Positions 13,065-17,180 of a DNA stretch of 17,180 nucleotides are shown here, piece by piece. The stretch is from positions 1-17,180 of the forward strand of contig JAFGBW010000221.1 in the NCBI GenBank assembly GCA_016932965.1, given 5' to 3'. The stretch comes from Candidatus Auribacterota bacterium. Lineage in GTDB: Bacteria; Auribacterota; JAFGBW01. Position 1 is the stretch's first letter. Every line of letters starts with the position of its first letter. Below the pieces are notes generated by a model that worked only from the letters and a program-made list of their open reading frames with translations, was not told where the DNA came from and did not search any database. The translations under genes were made by a program, and so were the position numbers.

Positions 13065-14520
13065 TGAATCGCCTTATTTTTAATTTGGATATTATAAATT
13101 CTTTTTCCCTGTCCTTTATTTCATTCAGAAGTATTATCGAAATAATATAAACTATTATTCCCAAAAGTATACTGATTGAAACCGTTATAACCAAAGGGGC
13201 TTGAATATATTTAATGGATATAGCAACAAAAACCATCATAATTACAGTTGCTGCAATAATCTTAAAAAAAGAAAGAAACGGAAAATCCCATTTAAGGTAT
13301 TTTCGTGAGGCTATTACAATGATTATAAGTAGTAAAAAATATGAAATTGTTGTTATCACAGCAGCTGCAAAATAACTATACTTTGGAATAAAAATAATAT
13401 TTAAAAGTATATTTATACCGCCTGCAATCATTGCGTAATATGTTATGTAAAAAGTTTTTTTAACAAATTGAAAAACAAGGTTATATTGATGTTGAATCCC
13501 ATAAAACAATAAACCCATGGCGACAAAAGGTATGATGTAATGGCCGCTTTCAAAAGAACTTCCGATAATAAGGGCAGATATTGGCCTGGATAAAACAGAC
13601 AAACCACCGGTCATGGGAATTCCAAACAATAGTAAAAACCTTGTAGTGTTTGTAAGAAAAGTTTTGCTTCCTTCAATTCCATCATTTTCCCATGCTCGTA
13701 TCGCCAGAGGACCACAAGCCAGCATAAACATCGTTACTGCCTGAGTCATTGTGAATTCTACAATATTATAATTTGCCGCGTATAGTCCTACCTCTCTGGA
13801 AGTTTTGAATAATTGTATTATATATCTGTCTGCAAAACTCAAAACCCATAATGACAGGGTGGTTATAATCACAGGGAGGCCATACTTAAGCAGTTCTTTT
13901 AAAAGATTGAAATCAACCTTTGAAAAATATTTTACGTTTTTATTAAAAGTATATTTCCATTGCCAGGGAATTATAACAATGAATGCAATCACCCCACCCC
14001 AGAAAAGCGCTTGAATGCCATAGTCAAAAAGAAAAATGGCCGCCAATCCGATCGAAACACTAAGAACACTTCTTAATGATGCAAAATTTGAATAGACATT
14101 AACGTTATTTGATGACCGTAATACATACTGCAATACATTAAACAGGATAAATCCCAAAAAAAGAAAACCTGCAGCAAGAAAAATCTCAAAATGTTCATTT
14201 TTGAAATTGATTATTAATAACAGAAATAATATCGGCAGAATGATAAGCATTTCAACAGCAACAGAAAAAATTATATTCCATTTAAAACAATCAAGCCTGT
14301 TATCATTCTCATATTGCGGATAAAATCTCGTAATTGAAACCGGGAGCCAGTTTATAATAACAAGACAACAATAGATCGCTGACATAACAAGCGAATACAT
14401 GCCGTATTCTGCCGGGGAAAAAATTCTTGTAATGACCGGTATGCTTATAAAAGATATAATTCCAGGCACTAAACCTGATGGAATATACTGAAAAAAATCT
14501 TTAACGAACTGCCTGCTCAT
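13054..14520 (-). CDS. wzx: Wzx-type oligosaccharide flippase
   Basis: A 488-residue integral membrane protein with about 12-14 hydrophobic segments. It begins with the flippase-like VKDFFQYIPSGLVPGIISFI and the VITRIFSPAEYGMYSL motif that marks polysaccharide transporters of the MOP/PST family. It should move the lipid-linked repeat unit from the cytoplasmic to the periplasmic face. The start overlaps the end of the polymerase gene by 20 bp and its stop lies 11 bp inside the next gene, so it is embedded in the operon. I use wzx as a functional label; low sequence conservation within the family means the transported glycan cannot be deduced. Confidence 0.9.
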   Translation of the reverse strand: MSRQFVKDFFQYIPSGLVPGIISFISIPVITRIFSPAEYGMYSLVMSAIYCCLVIINWLPVSITRFYPQYENDNRLDCFKWNIIFSVAVEMLIILPILFLLLIINFKNEHFEIFLAAGFLFLGFILFNVLQYVLRSSNNVNVYSNFASLRSVLSVSIGLAAIFLFDYGIQALFWGGVIAFIVIIPWQWKYTFNKNVKYFSKVDFNLLKELLKYGLPVIITTLSLWVLSFADRYIIQLFKTSREVGLYAANYNIVEFTMTQAVTMFMLACGPLAIRAWENDGIEGSKTFLTNTTRFLLLFGIPMTGGLSVLSRPISALIIGSSFESGHYIIPFVAMGLLFYGIQHQYNLVFQFVKKTFYITYYAMIAGGINILLNIIFIPKYSYFAAAVITTISYFLLLIIIVIASRKYLKWDFPFLSFFKIIAATVIMMVFVAISIKYIQAPLVITVSISILLGIIVYIISIILLNEIKDREKEFIISKLKIRRFNVQ

Positions 14521-15967
14521 AATTACACTTCGGCCTCTGGAAGGGGATTCTTTTTATTTGTTTACTTAGATAAGTGATGTAAAGATAAAACATAGATCCC
14601 AGCAAAAATATGAATAAAAATTTTACAGAATCCTGCCTGTTTACAGGAGCTGTCAGGCAGCAGATAATAAAACAGCTCATGGCACCCATCAGATATCTGC
14701 TGAATTCCAACAGAGGAATTTCATCCCTCTTTTTATATAAAAGTCTGCCCAAATAAAAAAAATATCCCAGGAGCCACAGGATGCCCACCAAGCCTATATA
14801 ACCTAGCGAACATGAGATATCAAAAAACGCGCTTTCAAATTGGGCTATATTTTCCTGCAAATACCCGATTCCATGTCCGGTCAGGTTGCTTTTTACTGCT
14901 GCAGCATATAAATTGGAAGCTCCCAAACCGCTACCCAATGGATTATTCAGAAACGTGATCAGTCCATTTCCCCAGAATTCCAATCTGGTTTCAACGCTTT
15001 TTAACAGGTTATAAATGGTGAACCGGTCCGTATCGATACTGCTCATAAAAGGAAAGCTGATGCCGATACTCCAGATGGCAAATAATGCGAAGACTAATGC
15101 TAAAACAATGAGAGAGACAACTTTTTGTGTTTTATTGAAAGTAAAGATAAAAAGGCTGAGCAAAAAACCCGCATAGGCGATTCTTGTTCCGGTCAGCAAT
15201 AGAAAAAAGGTCCCCCAGGCCATAAAAAAAAAATTCCATTTGAAGTTTTTCTGAACAACAGAAAAATAGCCGCCCAGCAAGATGCCGGTGACACTGAAAA
15301 ACAAAGCGGCTGTCTGCGCATCGATAAAAATGCTGGGATATCTCAGAAAGCCTGATTTTGAAATGGTATTAAAACCAAGATTATAGGTGAAAATCCGGTT
15401 GGTTTCTATCCCGAAGAATATTTGTATGACCGACATCATTCCCCCTAATATAACCATTGCCATCAGAATATGATAGGCAGTCTTTAATTTTTTAAAGGAA
15501 TCGATCTCTGTAAAAAAAGAAAGCAGTACAATAATATAAGACAAGTATTGAATAGCTTGGGCAAAAGCTTCCAAACGGTACTGGCTGTTTAACAATGAAA
15601 TGAAAAGGGACAGGACCAGCAGATAAAAAGGCCGGTGAAAATGGCTTTTTTTATTTTTAAAAAAATCCAGCAGCTTTGATCTGTAAATGAAAATAAACAA
15701 AACAGCAAAAGCTATAGTCGCATTCAACCGCGCCTGATAGATGGAATAAAAAGGAAAATAACCCATATAAAGGAAAAAAAAGTATTCCCTGCTTTTAAGA
15801 ATGAGGCCTATTCCAAAAAGAATGAGCCCGGCAATCGCCATGAAGGATACCAGATAAACATGGGAGGAATACTGGGTCAAGAGCTGCGATCCCTGTAAAA
15901 ATAAAACCCCCAGACAGAAGGGAAGGGCTAAGGTCAATAAAAACAGGCTGATTTTTTTTAGGTCCAT
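14501..15967 (-). CDS. wzy: Wzy-type O-antigen polymerase/ligase family membrane protein
   Basis: A 488-residue membrane protein with about a dozen hydrophobic segments and a single large extracytoplasmic loop (about residues 300-400: MSSIDTDRFTIYNLL... to ...GHGIGYLQENIAQFESAFFD). The membrane region LLTGTRIAYAGFLLSLFIF carries the arginine typical of the Wzy_C/O-antigen ligase fold. The loop contains NNPLGSGLGASN and the HGIGYLQ...ESAFFDI pattern common in bacterial polymerases and ligases. In this context polymerisation of flipped repeat units is the better guess; ligation to lipid A core cannot be excluded. A coding-strand T10 run at 15224-15233 encodes FFF. It starts 35 bp after the epimerase stop and overlaps wzx by 20 bp. 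Confidence 0.85.
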   Translation of the reverse strand: MDLKKISLFLLTLALPFCLGVLFLQGSQLLTQYSSHVYLVSFMAIAGLILFGIGLILKSREYFFFLYMGYFPFYSIYQARLNATIAFAVLFIFIYRSKLLDFFKNKKSHFHRPFYLLVLSLFISLLNSQYRLEAFAQAIQYLSYIIVLLSFFTEIDSFKKLKTAYHILMAMVILGGMMSVIQIFFGIETNRIFTYNLGFNTISKSGFLRYPSIFIDAQTAALFFSVTGILLGGYFSVVQKNFKWNFFFMAWGTFFLLLTGTRIAYAGFLLSLFIFTFNKTQKVVSLIVLALVFALFAIWSIGISFPFMSSIDTDRFTIYNLLKSVETRLEFWGNGLITFLNNPLGSGLGASNLYAAAVKSNLTGHGIGYLQENIAQFESAFFDISCSLGYIGLVGILWLLGYFFYLGRLLYKKRDEIPLLEFSRYLMGAMSCFIICCLTAPVNRQDSVKFLFIFLLGSMFYLYITYLSKQIKRIPFQRPKCNYEQAVR

Positions 15968-16002
15968 GATTCTTTTACTTTAAAGATGAAAAGCATGCTG
16001 TA

Positions 16003-17109
16003 TTAAAATCCGGCCATGATTTTCACAATTCTCCGAGCGGCCTGCCCGTCCCAGAATCCGGGGGTTTTTCCCCGTTTGTTCTTCCCCTTGAGTATCCCGC
16101 CAAAGGCACGAATGATCTTAGACGGATCTCTTCCCACTAAAATATTGGTGCCCTCTTTGATCGTGACTGGCCGCTCCGTGTTTTCGCGCATGGTGAGGCA
16201 GGGTATCTTTAAGACTGTTGTCTCCTCCTGAATCCCGCCGGAATCCGTTAATACAAAGGCGGAGTGTTTGACCAGTTTGATGAAATCAATATACCCTAAA
16301 GGCTCAATAGTGATGAGATTTTTTATTTCAGAAAAAAATCTGTTTAAACCGTGCTCCCCGATCATTTTTTTTGTGCGCGGATGCATGGCATAGACAAGGG
16401 TTATCCTGGAGGTTATGGCCCTGATGATTTTATGAATCTCCATAAGGGATTTTTTTTCATCAACATTGCCAGGTCTGTGAAGGGTCAATACTCCATATTC
16501 ACCGGGTGTTATTTTTAAATTTGATAATATATCGGATTTTTCTATCTTCGGCATCTGATACAACAGCGTGTCAATCATGACATTGCCGGTAAAAAACACT
16601 TTCGACTTTGCAACCCCCTCTTTTTTGAGGTTAACAAGCCCGCTCTGTTCACTGACAAACAGCGCATCAGACAGGCTGTCCGTTACAACGCGGTTGATTT
16701 CTTCAGGCATGGTCCGGTCAAAACTGCGCAGGCCCGCCTCCACATGAGCCACTTTAACATTTAATTTGGAAGCAACCAGGGAACAGGCCAGCGTGGAATT
16801 GACATCCCCCACAACAACGATCCACTCCGGTCTTTCCTTTATAAGGACCTTTTCAAAGGCAGTCATCAGGTTAGCTGTCTGGACCGCCTGGGAACCTGAA
16901 CCAACGCCCAGATAAATATCCGGCATGGACATGCCGAGGTCGCGAAAAAAAACATCCGACATCCTGGAATCGTAATGCTGGCCTGTGTGAACAAGATTTA
17001 CCCTGAAGCGGGTTTTATATTTCCTGAATTCGCGCAGAAGGGGCGCGATTTTCATGAAATTCGGACGGGCACCGGCTATCACCAGTATTTTTTTCTTTTT
17101 ATCAGTCAT
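16003..17109 (-). CDS. wecB: Non-hydrolysing UDP-N-acetylglucosamine 2-epimerase
   Basis: A 368-residue enzyme that interconverts UDP-GlcNAc and UDP-ManNAc in the cytoplasm. Family motifs are intact: GARPNFMK (13-20), LVHTGQHYD (39-47), VVVGDVNSTLA (98-108), AHVEAGLRS (121-129), MPEEINR (134-140), LTLHRPGN with H211, MHPRT with H243, LTDSGGIQEE (287-296) and MRENTERP (307-314). The length is normal. I chose the ATG at 17109, since MTDKKKKILVIAGARPN gives the usual N-terminus and GGTGGTG precedes it; a TTG at 17145 would add 12 unlikely residues. It is the first gene of the minus-strand operon visible here, so the repeat unit probably holds ManNAc or a derivative. No UDP-ManNAc dehydrogenase is in the window. 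Confidence 0.95.
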   Translation of the reverse strand: MTDKKKKILVIAGARPNFMKIAPLLREFRKYKTRFRVNLVHTGQHYDSRMSDVFFRDLGMSMPDIYLGVGSGSQAVQTANLMTAFEKVLIKERPEWIVVVGDVNSTLACSLVASKLNVKVAHVEAGLRSFDRTMPEEINRVVTDSLSDALFVSEQSGLVNLKKEGVAKSKVFFTGNVMIDTLLYQMPKIEKSDILSNLKITPGEYGVLTLHRPGNVDEKKSLMEIHKIIRAITSRITLVYAMHPRTKKMIGEHGLNRFFSEIKNLITIEPLGYIDFIKLVKHSAFVLTDSGGIQEETTVLKIPCLTMRENTERPVTIKEGTNILVGRDPSKIIRAFGGILKGKNKRGKTPGFWDGQAARRIVKIMAGF

Positions 17110-17180
17110 TGATTTTACACCACCGGGGCATCTTTCCCGTTTCAATATACTTTCTTATATTCTTATTTTAAGTTCAGATA

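Noticed and set aside
17110-17180. Possible promoter upstream of the epimerase gene
   Set aside because: AT-rich words such as TATATT and TTAAAA occur on the minus strand, but no pair with good spacing is convincing, and the operon may begin to the right of the window.

Overview
The window is an AT-rich chromosomal segment that looks like part of a surface-polysaccharide (O-antigen, capsule or exopolysaccharide) locus of the Wzx/Wzy type, interrupted by a small accessory islet. A Gram-negative, probably anaerobic, environmental bacterium is likely. The GTEAQRHR-type 8-bp tandem repeat, which I remember mainly from Desulfobacterota and a few other environmental phyla, fits that view, but the taxonomic guess is weak. 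No rRNA, tRNA, CRISPR array or intact transposase was seen.

Layout. (a) 1-1435, plus strand: the C-terminal end of a GT4 glycosyltransferase, then a radical SAM/SPASM protein. (b) 1436-3281: an islet with two small TA-like cassettes facing away from each other. On the minus strand is a small helical protein followed by a nucleotidyltransferase gene that I reconstruct as frameshifted. On the plus strand is a DUF4160-DUF2442 pair. Between them lie about 500 bp of non-coding DNA with several inverted repeats (a decayed MITE or IS remnant is likely) and an AT-only palindrome next to a consensus -10 box that almost touches the DUF4160 start codon. (c) 3352-17109, minus strand: eleven tightly packed genes, read right to left: UDP-GlcNAc 2-epimerase (wecB-like), Wzy-type polymerase/ligase, Wzx flippase, two GT-B glycosyltransferases, a membrane-anchored SGNH hydrolase, a SAM methyltransferase, an AAC(3)-fold N-acyltransferase, a cytosolic NodB-like deacetylase, a third GT4 glycosyltransferase and a secreted clan GH-A glycoside hydrolase with a carbohydrate-binding-like domain. 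Seven of the ten junctions overlap or have gaps of 1-5 bp, two have gaps of 10 and 12 bp, and the largest gap is 35 bp, so one polycistronic transcript is likely.

How the genes could work together: the epimerase supplies UDP-ManNAc. The glycosyltransferases build a lipid-linked repeat unit. The deacetylase, AAC(3)-like acyltransferase, methyltransferase and SGNH hydrolase decorate or edit it. Wzx flips it, Wzy polymerises it, and the secreted glycoside hydrolase trims the polymer or helps release it. No initiating sugar-phosphate transferase or chain-length regulator is in the window, so the locus must extend beyond it or use genes elsewhere.

The least ordinary signals are these: an 8-bp-period repeat family found in intergenic DNA and also in frame inside two enzymes; the coupled deacetylase/AAC(3)-like pair with recognisable catalytic motifs; the TA-like islet with one broken cassette and one probably leaderless cassette; and a G8 tract near the start of a glycosyltransferase gene.
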